A stretch of DNA of 64,000 nucleotides from Lutraria lutraria (GCA_964023205.1 OZ026851.1:9899637-9963636), one strand, 5' to 3'. Positions 1-9,860 are shown, counted from the stretch's first letter. The notes: a model not told the origin generated them from the sequence alone. Numbers and translations are program-made.

Positions 1-1294
1 AGGAAATTTTCTCCCAAACTGTCAATTCTAGAAATGTAATAAAACCAAAAGTAACCATAATATACCAAAGCTGTTCTAATCTCAGATTTCCATTGATCCA
101 CACTACTTGTATGTAATGGTCCCATGTTTATTCTATCTACAATAAAAGAGTAAATGCAAGATAAAAATTGGTCCCGTAAAGCATCTGCGCTAACCATTTT
201 TCTCTCAAACTGCCATTTCTAAAATGCTAAAAGTGGTCTTGTGATACCTCATATAGTTCGTGTGTTTGATACGAATGCAAATATGTAAATATAAACAAGA
301 TTTAAGAAATGTTGGTTTCGTTCAAAATTACAAAAGTTCAACAGGTCCGGACCTGGAAGAATTTGTCGTAAAAATTGATTACGTTCAAAAGTGGTCTTGT
401 GATACCTCATATTGTTCGCATGCATGAGAGGAATGCAAAAATGCATATAGAAACAAGTTTCAAGAAATTTTGTTCTCGGACTAATTCATGAAATTTCAGC
501 AGGCCCGGCCCTGTAAGAATTTCTGTCAAAAACTGATTTCGTTCAAAAGTGGTCCTGTGATACCTCATATTGTTCGCGTGATTGAGAGGAATGCAAAAAT
601 GCGAACAGAAACAAGTCTTAAGAAATTTTGTTCTCGGACTAATTCATGAAATTTCAGCAGGCCCGGCCCTGTAAGAATTTCTGTCAAAAACTGATTTCGT
701 TCAAAAGTGGTCCTGTGGTACCTCATATTGTTCGCGTGATTGAGAGGAATGCAAAAATGCGAACAGAAACAAGTCTTAAGAAATTTTGTTCTCGGACTAA
801 TTCATGAAATTTCAACAGGCGCGGCCCTGTAAGAATTTCTGTCAAAAACTGATTTCGTTCAAAAGTGGTCCTGTGATACCTCATATTGTTCACGTGATTG
901 AGAGGAATGCAAAAATGCGAACAGAAACAAGTCTTAAGAAATTTTGTTCTCGGACTAATTCATGAAATTTCCACAGGCGCGGCCCTGTAAGAATTTCTGT
1001 CAAAAACTGATTTCGTTCAAAAGTGGTCCTGTGATACCTCATATTGTTCGCGTGTTTGAGGGGAATGCAAAAATGCAAACAGAAACAAGTTTTAAGAAAT
1101 TTTGTTCTCGGACTAATTCATGAAATTTCAGGAAGCGCGGCCCTGTAAGAATTTCTGTCGAAAAAATGATTTCGTTCAAAAGTGGTCCTGTGATACCTCA
1201 TATTGTTCGCATGCATGAGAGGAATGCAAAAATGCAAATAGAAACAAGTTTTAAGAAATTTTCTTCTCAGACTAATTCATGAAATTTCAACAGG
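1..1294 (+). repeat. HOR unit U0 (partial), 7 S1 monomers
   Basis: The window opens inside the third S2 monomer (S2 part 1-228). The S1 run is 229-1294, order a-b2-x-x-d-e-f. Two diagnostic changes occur: monomer a reads GGTTTCGTTCAAAATT instead of GGTTTCGGTCAAAATT, and one x begins GTGGTCCTGTGGTACC. Both are shared only with U13, 21,131 bp downstream, so U0 and U13 are copies of one ancestral unit. Confidence 0.93.
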
Positions 1295-1475
1295 TTCAAA
1301 CTGACATTTCTAAAACGTTAATAAAATCCAAAGTAAACGTAGCATGGCCATGCCTTTTGTGCCACAGATTTCCATTGATGTCTATTACTAGAATATGTAC
1401 TTTCAATGCTGCCGATGAAATAATGGTAGAGATATTGAACATCAAAGATTGTCCGCAACTCTCGGAGAACTTTCA
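1295..1475 (+). repeat. S2 monomer 1 (181 bp, reference copy)
   Basis: First of three diverged S2 monomers. The phase is set by TTCAAACTGACATTTCT at the start. It contains CAGATTTCCATTGATG and CTATTACTAGAATATGTA, which line up with the corresponding parts of monomers 2 and 3. It starts abruptly after the truncated S1 monomer f. Confidence 0.85.
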
Positions 1476-1662
1476 CGGAGATGGTTATTTCTAGAATTTC
1501 AATAAAGTCAAAAGTAAGCAGAGCATAGCAAATTCAACGCTGCCACCAACTTTTGTTGATGCCAACTACTTGTAAGTAAAGTTGCATGCATGTACCAACA
1601 AGACTTAAGAAGAAAATAACAAATTAGATTTGTCAAAAAATCTTGACGCCAGGAAATTTTCT
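1476..1662 (+). repeat. S2 monomer 2 (187 bp, reference copy)
   Basis: Second S2 monomer: TTATTTCTAGAATTTCAATA, then TTTTGTTGATGCCAACTACT, aligning with CCATTGATG...ACTACT in the others. It also carries GCATGCATG (1584-1592) and AACAAGACTTAAGA (1597-1610), which resemble parts of S1 in the same order. Confidence 0.83.
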
Positions 1663-1853
1663 CCCAAACTGTCAATTCTAGAAATGTAATAAAACCAAAA
1701 GTAACCATAATATACCAAAGCTGTTCTAATCTCAGATTTCCATTGATCCACACTACTTGTATGTAATGGTCCCATGTTTATTCTATCTACAATAAAAGAG
1801 TAAATGCAAGATAAAAATTGGTCCCGTAAAGCATCTGCGCTAACCATTTTTCT
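1663..1853 (+). repeat. S2 monomer 3 (191 bp, reference copy)
   Basis: Third S2 monomer: AAACTGTCAATTCTAGAAAT then CAGATTTCCATTGATCCACA. CAGATTTCCATTGAT is identical to monomer 1. It is followed by a 25-bp stub of a fourth monomer (1854-1878, CTCAAACTGCCATTTCT...) that passes into S1 at AAAAGTGG. Confidence 0.84.
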
Positions 1854-1878
1854 CTCAAACTGCCATTTCTAAAATGCT
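1854..1878 (+). repeat. Truncated fourth S2 monomer and S2/S1 junction
   Basis: Only the first 25 bp of a fourth S2 copy are present. The break falls at AAAAGT, a hexamer present both in S2 (ACCAAAAGTAAC) and at the start of S1 (CAAAAGTGGTC), so the join could have formed through 6 bp of microhomology. The same junction recurs in every unit. Confidence 0.75.
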
Positions 1879-2036
1879 AAAAGTGGTCTTGTGATACCTC
1901 ATATAGTTCGTGTGTTTGATACGAATGCAAATATGTAAATATAAACAAGATTTAAGAAATGTTGGTTTCGGTCAAAATTACAAAAGTTCAACAGGTCCGG
2001 ACCTGGAAGAATTTGTCGTAAAAATTGATTACGTTC
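1879..2036 (+). repeat. S1 monomer type a (left edge)
   Basis: Exactly 158 bp and the most diverged S1 type. Markers are CATATAGTTCGTGTGTTTGA and TGCAAATATGTAAATATAAA. It carries a perfect 14-bp palindrome, CAGGTCCGGACCTG (1992-2005). One copy follows every S2 block, so it marks the left edge of each S1 run. Confidence 0.93.
1992..2005. other. Perfect 14-bp GC-rich palindrome in monomer a
   Basis: CAGGTCCGGACCTG equals its own reverse complement. It lies 113 bp into monomer a. Other S1 monomers hold a degenerate form at the same place (CAGGCGCGGCCCTG or CAGGCCCGGCCCTG), where the CAGG...CCTG arms survive but the centre is imperfect. Confidence 0.85.
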
Positions 2037-2194
2037 AAAAGTGGTCTTGTGATACCTCATATTGTTCGCATGCATGAGAGGAATGCAAAAATGCATATAG
2101 AAACAAGTTTCAAGAAATTTTGTTTTCGGTCAAAATTACAAAAGTCCAACAGCTCCGGACCTGGAAGGATTTGTCGTAAAAATTGATTGCGTTC
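2037..2194 (+). repeat. S1 monomer type b
   Basis: 158 bp. Markers are GTTCGCATGCATGAGAGG, TGCATATAGAAACAAGTTTC and CAGCTCCGGACCTGG (a mutated version of the palindrome in a). Its second half resembles a rather than x. In many units its tail has been replaced by x sequence (b1, b2). Confidence 0.93.
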
Positions 2195-2352
2195 AAAAGT
2201 GGTCTTGTGATACCTCATATTGTTCGCGTGCTTGAGAGGAATGCAAAAATGTGAACAGAAACAAGTTTTAAGAATTTTTGTTCTCGGACTAATTCATGAA
2301 ATTTCAGCAGGCCCGGCCCTGTAAGAATTTCTGTCAAAAACTGATTTCGTTC
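2195..2352 (+). repeat. S1 monomer type c (transitional)
   Basis: 158 bp. It starts GTGGTCTTG like a and b but ends like x with AGCAGGCCCGGCCCTG. Internal markers are GCGTGCTTGAGAGG and ATGTGAACAGAAAC. It is absent from units that carry b1 or b2. Confidence 0.92.
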
Positions 2353-2361
2353 AAAAGTGGT
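2345..2361 (+). other. CENP-B-box-like 17-mer (weak)
   Basis: TTTCGTTCAAAAGTGGT spans the c/x boundary. Against the mammalian CENP-B core TTCGNNNNANNCGGG it keeps TTCG and the central A but has GTGG for CGGG, so 7 of 9 core bases match. It recurs every ~158 bp except at the ends of a and b (TTACG, TTGCG). Possibly chance. Confidence 0.25.
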
Positions 2362-2510
2362 CCTGTGATACCTCATATTGTTCGCGTGATTGAGAGGAAT
2401 GCAAAAATGCGAACAGAAACAAGTCTTAAGAAATTTTGTTCTCGGACTAATTCATGAAATTTCCACAGGCGCGGCCCTGTAAGAATTTCTGTCAAAAACT
2501 GATTTCGTTC
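2353..2510 (+). repeat. S1 monomer type x, CCA variant (interior)
   Basis: 158 bp interior type: GTGGTCCTGTGATACC, GCGTGATTGAGAGG, ATGCGAACAG, tail CCACAGGCGCGG. The inverted heptamer TGTTCGC/GCGAACA lies at 2379-2385 and 2409-2415 with a 23-bp spacer. Most copy-number variation between units is in x monomers. Confidence 0.93.
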
Positions 2511-2668
2511 AAAAGTGGTCCTGTGATACCTCATATTGTTCGCGTGATTGAGAGGAATGCAAAAATGCGAACAGAAACAAGTCTTAAGAAATTTTGTTCT
2601 CGGACTAATTCATGAAATTTCAACAGGCGCGGCCCTGTAAGAATTTCTGTCAAAAACTGATTTCGTTC
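2511..2668 (+). repeat. S1 monomer type x, CAA variant (interior)
   Basis: 158 bp, essentially identical to the preceding x monomer apart from CAACAGGCGCGG in the tail. The CCA, CAA and AGC(CCGG) tails are the main sub-markers that allow individual x copies to be followed between units. Confidence 0.92.
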
Positions 2669-2826
2669 AAAAGTGGTCCTGTGATACCTCATATTGTTCA
2701 CGTGATTGAGAGGAATGCAAAAATGCGAACAGAAACAAGTCTTAAGAAATTTTGTTCTCGGACTAATTCATGAAATTTCCACAGGCGCGGCCCTGTAAGA
2801 ATTTCTGTCAAAAACTGATTTCGTTC
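2669..2826 (+). repeat. S1 monomer type d
   Basis: 158 bp. Differs from x by TTCACGTGATT (x has TTCGCGTGATT), which creates the 6-bp palindrome CACGTG. Tail CCACAGGCGCGG. When present it lies immediately left of e in regular units. Confidence 0.91.
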
Positions 2827-2985
2827 AAAAGTGGTCCTGTGATACCTCATATTGTTCGCGTGTTTGAGGGGAATGCAAAAATGCAAACAGAAACAAGTTT
2901 TAAGAAATTTTGTTCTCGGACTAATTCATGAAATTTCAGGAAGCGCGGCCCTGTAAGAATTTCTGTCGAAAAAATGATTTCGTTC
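2827..2985 (+). repeat. S1 monomer type e (159 bp)
   Basis: One base longer than the rest because of TCTGTCGAAAAAATGATTTC (x has TCTGTCAAAAACTGATTTC). Markers: GCGTGTTTGAGGGG, ATGCAAACAG and tail AGGAAGCGCGG. The extra base accounts for the occasional 159-bp step in unit length. Confidence 0.91.
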
Positions 2986-3102
2986 AAAAGTGGTCCTGTG
3001 ATACCTCATATTGTTCGCATGCATGAGAGGAATGCAAAAATGCAAATAGAAACAAGTTTTAAGAAATTTTCTTCTCAGACTAATTCATGAAATTTCAACA
3101 GG
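2986..3102 (+). repeat. S1 monomer type f, truncated right edge (117 bp)
   Basis: Markers: GTTCGCATGCATGAGAGG, ATGCAAATAG and TTTTCTTCTCAGAC (x has TTTTGTTCTCGGAC). It stops at CAACAGG and passes directly into S2 at TTCAAACTGAC. The same truncated copy ends every S1 run. Confidence 0.92.
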
Positions 3103-4910
3103 TTCAAACTGACATTTCTAAAACGTTAATAAAATCCAAAGTAAACGTAGCATGGCCATGCCTTTTGTGCCACAGATTTCCATTGATGTCTATTACTAGA
3201 ATATGTACTTTCAATGCTGCCGATGAAATAATGGTAGAGATATTGAACATCAAAGATTGTCCGCAACTCTCGGAGAACTTTCACGGAGATGGTTATTTCT
3301 AGAATTTCAATAAAGTCAAAAGTAAGCAGAGCATAGCAAATTCAACGCTGCCACCAACTTTTGTTGATGCCAACTACTTGTAAGTAAAGTTGCATGCATG
3401 TACCAACAAGACTTAAGGAGAAAATAACAAATTAGATTTGTCAAAAAATCTTGACGCCAGGAAATTTTCTCCCAAACTGTCAATTCTAGAAATGTAATAA
3501 AACCAAAAGTAACCATAATATACCAAAGCTGTTCTAATCTCAGATTTCCATTGATCCACACTACTTGTATGTAATGGTCCCATGTTTATTCTATCTACAA
3601 TAAAAGAGTAAATGCAAGATAAAAATTGGTCCCGTAAAGCATCTGCGCTAACCATTTTTCTCTCAAACTGCCATTTCTAAAATGCTAAAAGTGGTCTTGT
3701 GATACCTCATATAGTTCGTGTGTTTGATACGAATGCAAATATGTAAATATAAACAAGATTTAAGAAATGTTGGTTTCGGTCAAAATTACAAAAGTTCAAC
3801 AGGTCCGGACCTGGAAGAATTTGTCGTAAAAATTGATTACGTTCAAAAGTGGTCTTGTGATACCTCATATTGTTCGCATGCATGAGAGGAATGCAAAAAT
3901 GCATATAGAAACAAGTTTCAAGAAATTTTGTTTTCGGTCAAAATTACAAAAGTCCAACAGCTCCGGACCTGGAAGGATTTGTCGTAAAAATTGATTGCGT
4001 TCAAAAGTGGTCTTGTGATACCTCATATTGTTCGCGTGCTTGAGAGGAATGCAAAAATGTGAACAGAAACAAGTTTTAAGAATTTTTGTTCTCGGACTAA
4101 TTCATGAAATTTCAGCAGGCCCGGCCCTGTAAGAATTTCTGTCAAAAACTGATTTCGTTCAAAAGTGGTCCTGTGATACCTCATATTGTTCGCGTGATTG
4201 AGAGGAATGCAAAAATGCGAACAGAAACAAGTCTTAAGAAATTTTGTTCTCGGACTAATTCATGAAATTTCCACAGGCGCGGCCCTGTAAGAATTTCTGT
4301 CAAAAACTGATTTCGTTCAAAAGTGGTCCTGTGATACCTCATATTGTTCGCGTGATTGAGAGGAATGCAAAAATGCGAACAGAAACAAGTCTTAAGAAAT
4401 TTTGTTCTCGGACTAATTCATGAAATTTCAACAGGCGCGGCCCTGTAAGAATTTCTGTCAAAAACTGATTTCGTTCAAAAGTGGTCCTGTGATACCTCAT
4501 ATTGTTCACGTGATTGAGAGGAATGCAAAAATGCGAACAGAAACAAGTCTTAAGAAATTTTGTTCTCGGACTAATTCATGAAATTTCCACAGGCGCGGCC
4601 CTGTAAGAATTTCTGTCAAAAACTGATTTCGTTCAAAAGTGGTCCTGTGATACCTCATATTGTTCGCGTGTTTGAGGGGAATGCAAAAATGCAAACAGAA
4701 ACAAGTTTTAAGAAATTTTGTTCTCGGACTAATTCATGAAATTTCAGGAAGCGCGGCCCTGTAAGAATTTCTGTCGAAAAAATGATTTCGTTCAAAAGTG
4801 GTCCTGTGATACCTCATATTGTTCGCATGCATGAGAGGAATGCAAAAATGCAAATAGAAACAAGTTTTAAGAAATTTTCTTCTCAGACTAATTCATGAAA
4901 TTTCAACAGG
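3103..4910 (+). repeat. HOR unit U2, canonical 1808-bp
   Basis: S2 3103-3686; S1 3687-4910, order a-b-c-x(CCA)-x(CAA)-d-e-f. Same composition as U1, with GACTTAAGGAG restored. Copy of U15 at an offset of 21,131 bp. Confidence 0.95.
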
Positions 4911-6243
4911 TTCAAACTGACATTTCTAAAACGTTAATAAAATCCAAAGTAAACGTAGCATGGCCATGCCTTTTGTGCCACAGATTTCCATTGATGTCTA
5001 TTACTAGAATATGTACTTTCAATGCTGCCGATGAAATAATGGTAGAGATATTGAACATCAAAGATTGTCCGCAACTCTCGGAGAACTTTCACGGAGATGG
5101 TTATTTCTAGAATTTCAATAAAGTCAAAAGTAAGCAGAGCATAGCAAATTCAACGCTGCCACCAACTTTTGTTGATGCCAACTACTTGTAAGTAAAGTTG
5201 CATGCATGTACCAACAAGACTTAAGGAGAAAATAACAAATTAGATTTGTCAAAAAATCTTGACGCCAGGAAATTTTCTCCCAAACTGTCAATTCTAGAAA
5301 TGTAATAAAACCAAAAGTAACCATAATATACCAAAGCTGTTCTAATCTCAGATTTCCATTGATCCACACTACTTGTATGTAATGGTCCCATGTTTATTCT
5401 ATCTACAATAAAAGAGTAAATGCAAGATAAAAATTGGTCCCGTAAAGCATCTGCGCTAACCATTTTTCTCTCAAACTGCCATTTCTAAAATGCTAAAAGT
5501 GGTCTTGTGATACCTCATATAGTTCGTGTGTTTGATACAAATGCAAATATGTAAATATAAACAAGATTTAAGAAATGTTGGTTTCGGTCAAAATTACAAA
5601 AGTTCAACAGGTCCGGACCTGGAAGAATTTGTCGTAAAAATTGATTACGTTCAAAAGTGGTCTTGTGATACCTCATATTATTCGCATGCATGAGAGGAAT
5701 GCAAAAATGCATATAGAAACAAGTTTCAAGAAATTTTGTTTTCGGTCAAAATTACAAAAGTCCAACAGCTCCGGACCTGGAAGGATTTCTGTCAAAAACT
5801 GATTTCGTTCAAAAGTGGTCCTGTGATACCTCATATTGTTCGCGTGATTGAGAGGAATGCAAAAATGCGAACAGAAACAAGTCTTAAGAAATTTTGTTCT
5901 CGGACTAATTCATGAAATTTCAGCAGGCCCGGCCCTGTAAGAATTTCTGTCAAAAACTGATTTCGTTCAAAAGTGGTCCTGTGATACCTCATATTGTTCG
6001 CGTGATTGAGAGGAATGCAAAAATGCGAACAGAAACAAGTCTTAAGAAATTTTGTTCTCGGACTAATTCATGAAATTTCCACAGGCGCGGCCCTGTAAGA
6101 ATTTCTGTCAAAAACTGATTTCGTTCAAAAGTGGTCCTGTGATACCTCATATTGTTCGCGTGATTGAGAGGAATGCAAAAATGCAAATAGAAACAAGTTT
6201 TAAGAAATTTTCTTCTCAGACTAATTCATGAAATTTCAACAGG
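4911..6243 (+). repeat. HOR unit U3, short 1333-bp, 5 S1 monomers
   Basis: S2 4911-5494; S1 5495-6243, order a-b1-x(AGC)-x(CCA)-f. Monomer a has GATACAAATG and b has TATTATTCGCATG. The f copy starts like x (GCGTGATTGAGAGG) and ends like f, so it is an x/f hybrid. It is the first member of a recurrent pair with the next unit. Confidence 0.94.
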
Positions 6244-8052
6244 TTCAAACTGACATTTCTAAAACGTTAATAAAATCCAAAGTAAACGTAGCATGGCCAT
6301 GCCTTTTGTGCCACAGATTTCCATTGATGTCTATTACTAGAATATGTACTTTCAATGCTGCCGATGAAATAATGGTAGAGATATTGAACATCAAAGATTG
6401 TCCGCAACTCTCGGAGAACTTTCACGGAGATGGTTATTTCTAGAATTTCAATAAAGTCAAAAGTAAGCAGAGCATAGCAAATTCAACGCTGCCACCAACT
6501 TTTGTTGATGCCAACTACTTGTAAGTAAAGTTGCATGCATGTACCAACAAGACTTAAGGAGAAAATAACAAATTAGATTTGTCAAAAAATCTTGACGCCT
6601 GGAAATTTTCTCCCAAACTGTCAATTCTAGAAATGTAATAAAACCAAAAGTAACCATAATATACCAAAGCTGTTCTAATCTCAGATTTCCATTGATCCAC
6701 ACTACTTGTATGTAATGGTCCCATGTTTATTCTATCTACAATAAAAGAGTAAATGCAAGATAAAAATTGGTCCCGTAAAGCATCTGCGCTAACCATTTTT
6801 CTCTCAAACTGCCATTTCTAAAATGCTAAAAGTGGTCTTGTGATACCTCATATAGTTCGTGTGTTTGATACAAATGCAAATATGTAAATATAAACAAGAT
6901 TTAAGAAATGTTGGTTTCGGTCAAAATTACAAAAGTTCAACAGGTCCGGACCTGGAAGAATTTGTCGTAAAAATTGATTACGTTCAAAAGTGGTCTTGTG
7001 ATACCTCATATTATTCGCATGCATGAGAGGAATGCAAAAATGCATATAGAAACAAGTTTCAAGAAATTTTGTTTTCGGTCAAAATTACAAAAGTCCAACA
7101 GCTCCGGACCTGGAAGGATTTCTGTCAAAAACTGATTTCGTTCAAAAGTGGTCCTGTGATACCTCATATTGTTCGCGTGATTGAGAGGAATGCAAAAATG
7201 CGAACAGAAACAAGTCTTAAGAAATTTTGTTCTCGGACTAATTCATGAAATTTCAGCAGGCCCGGCCCTGTAAGAATTTCTGTCAAAAACTGATTTCGTT
7301 CAAAAGTGGTCCTGTGATACCTCATATTGTTCGCGTGATTGAGAGGAATGCAAAAATGCGAACAGAAACAAGTCTTAAGAAATTTTGTTCTCGGACTAAT
7401 TCATGAAATTTCCACAGGCGCGGCCCTGTAAGAATTTCTGTCAAAAACTGATTTCGTTCAAAAGTGGTCCTGTGATACCTCATATTGTTCGCGTGATTGA
7501 GAGGAATGCAAAAATGCGAACAGAAACAAGTCTTAAGAAATTTTGTTCTCGGACTAATTCATGAAATTTCAACAGGCGCGGCACTGTAAGAATTTCTGTC
7601 AAAAACTGATTTCGTTCAAAAGTGGTCCTGTGATACCTCATATTGTTCACGTGATTGAGAGGAATGCAAAAATGCGAACAGAAACAAGTCTTAAGAAATT
7701 TTGTTCTCGGACTAATTCATGAAATTTCCACAGGCGCGGCCCTGTAAGAATTTCTGTCGAAAAACTGATTTCGTTCAAAAGTGGTCCTGTGATACCTCAT
7801 ATTGTTCGCGTGTTTGAGGGGAATGCAAAAATGCAAACAGAAACAAGTTTTAAGAAATTTTGTTCTCGGACTAATTCATGAAATTTCAGGAAGCGCGGCC
7901 CTGTAAGAATTTCTGTCGAAAAAATGATTTCGTTCAAAAGTGGTCCTGTGATACCTCATATTGTTCGCATGCATGAGAGGAATGCAAAAATGCAAATAGA
8001 AACAAGTTTTAAGAAATTTTCTTCTCAGACTAATTCATGAAATTTCAACAGG
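6244..8052 (+). repeat. HOR unit U4, 1809-bp, 8 S1 monomers
   Basis: S2 6244-6827 with GACGCCTGGAAATT (T variant; most units have GACGCCAGG). S1 6828-8052, order a-b1-x(AGC)-x(CCA)-x(CAA)-d-e-f. One x reads GCGCGGCACTG and d has one extra base (TCTGTCGAAAAACTG), giving 1809 bp. Nearly the same unit recurs as U23. Confidence 0.94.
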
Positions 8053-9860
8053 TTCAAACTGACATTTCTAAAACGTTAATAAAATCCAAAGTAAACGTAG
8101 CATGGCCATGCCTTTTGTGCCACAGATTTCCATTGATGTCTATTACTAGAATATGTACTTTCAATGCTGCCGATGAAATAATGGTAGAGATATTGAACAT
8201 CAAAGATTGTCCGCAACTCTCGGAGAACTTTCACGGAGATGGTTATTTCTAGAATTTCAATAAAGTCAAAAGTAAGCAGAGCATAGCAAATTCAACGCTG
8301 CCACCAACTTTTGTTGATGCCAACTACTTGTAAGTAAAGTTGCATGCATGTACCAACAAGACTTAAGGAGAAAATAACAAATTAGATTTGTCAAAAAATC
8401 TTGACGCCAGGAAATTTTCTCCCAAACTGTCAATTCTAGAAATGTAATAAAACCAAAAGTAACCATAATATACCAAAGCTGTTCTAATCTCAGATTTCCA
8501 TTGATCCACACTACTTGTATGTACTGGTCCCATGTTTATTCTATCTACAATAAAAGAGTAAATGCAAGATAAAAATTGGTCCCGTAAAGCATCTGCGCTA
8601 ACCATTTTTCTCTCAAACTGCCATTTCTAAAATGCTAAAAGTGGTCTTGTGATACCTCATATAGTTCGTGTGTTTGATACGAATGCAAATATGTAAATAT
8701 AAACAAGATTTAAGAAATGTTGGTTTCGGTCAAAATTACAAAAGTTCAACAGGTCCGGACCTGGAAGAATTTGTCGTAAAAATTGATTACGTTCAAAAGT
8801 GGTCTTGTGATACCTCATATTGTTCGCATGCATGAGAGGAATGCAAAAATGCATATAGAAACAAGTTTCAAGAAATTTTGTTTTCGGTCAAAATTACAAA
8901 AGTCCAACAGCTCCGGACATGGAAGGATTTGTCGTAAAAATTGATTGCGTTCAAAAGTGGTCTTGTGATACCTCATATTGTTCGCGTGCTTGAGAGGAAT
9001 GCAAAAATGTGAACAGAAACAAGTTTTAAGAATTTTTGTTCTCGGACTAATTCATGAAATTTCAGCAGGCCCGGCCCTGTAAGAATTTCTGTCAAAAACT
9101 GATTTCGTTCAAAAGTGGTCCTGTGATACCTCATATTGTTCGCGTGATTGAGAGGAATGCAAAAATGCGAACAGAAACAAGTCTTAAGAAATTTTGTTCT
9201 CGGACTAATTCATGAAATTTCAACAGGCGCGGCCCTGTAAGAATTTCTGTCAAAAACTGATTTCGTTCAAAAGTGGTCCTGTGATACCTCATATTGTTCG
9301 CGTGATTGAGAGGAATGCAAAAATGCGAACAGAAACAAGTCTTAAGAAATTTTGTTCTCGGACTAATTCATGAAATTTCAACAGGCGCGGCCCTGTAAGA
9401 ATTTCTGTCAAAAACTGATTTCGTTCAAAAGTGGTCCTGTGATACCTCATATTGTTCACGTGATTGAGAGGAATGCAAAAATGCGAACAGAAACAAGTCT
9501 TAAGAAATTTTGTTCTCGGACTAATTCATGAAATTTCCACAGGCGCGGCCCTGTAAGAATTTCTGTCAAAAACTGATTTCGTTCAAAAGTGGTCCTGTGA
9601 TACCTCATATTGTTCGCGTGTTTGAGGGGAATGCAAAAATGCAAACAGAAACAAGTTTTAAGAAATTTTGTTCTCGGACTAATTCATGAAATTTCAGGAA
9701 GCGCGGCCCTGTAAGAATTTCTGTCGAAAAAATGATTTCGTTCAAAAGTGGTCCTGTGATACCTCATATTGTTCGCATGCATGAGAGGAATGCAAAAATG
9801 CAAATAGAAACAAGTTTTAAGAAATTTTCTTCTCAGACTAATTCATGAAATTTCAACAGG
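8053..9860 (+). repeat. HOR unit U5, 1808-bp
   Basis: S2 8053-8636 with GTATGTACTGGTCCC (A to C; shared with U24 and U36). S1 8637-9860, order a-b-c-x(CAA)-x(CAA)-d-e-f. Monomer b reads CCGGACATGG instead of CCGGACCTGG, a change shared with U18 and U25. Confidence 0.94.

Larger units (their letters stand above)
1295..3102 (+). repeat. HOR unit U1, canonical 1808-bp, 8 S1 monomers
   Basis: This is the first complete unit and the reference for monomer boundaries. S2 block 1295-1878; S1 run 1879-3102, order a-b-c-x(CCA)-x(CAA)-d-e-f, where the bracket gives the triplet before AGGCGCGG. Private change: GACTTAAGAAG near 1602 where other units have GACTTAAGGAG. It matches U14 at an offset of 21,131 bp. 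Confidence 0.96.

Noticed and set aside
229..1294. CRISPR-like regular repeats
   Set aside because: The whole 158-bp period is repeated with no unique spacers, there are no cas genes, and the monomer is far longer than a CRISPR repeat.
1279..1494. Plus-strand 71-codon open frame that crosses the S1/S2 junction and recurs in every unit
   Set aside because: It is preserved no better than the surrounding satellite, starts in truncated S1 and continues in S2, has no recognisable domain, and shows no excess of synonymous change. It recurs because the repeat recurs. The few amino-acid changes match ordinary variants of the array.
1508..1847. Overlapping minus-strand frames of 80 and 81 codons in the S2 block
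   Set aside because: They overlap in different frames in the same DNA and are equally conserved, so coding constraint cannot explain both. A 1-bp deletion (U24) and the 368-bp duplication (U32-U34) change their lengths freely.
1295..1878. S2 block as a remnant of a transposable element or LTR
   Set aside because: No terminal repeats, target-site duplications or coding remnants. Its internal ~185-bp periodicity explains it as satellite.
1918..1940. Octamer-like ATGCAAAT in monomer a as a transcription-factor site
   Set aside because: An 8-mer in AT-rich DNA is easily met by chance, and there is no promoter context.
1899..2096. Minus-strand 62- to 65-codon frames spanning adjacent S1 monomers
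   Set aside because: They start near the beginning of one monomer and end in the previous one, appear wherever no stop happens to occur, and have no known domain. Satellite shadows.
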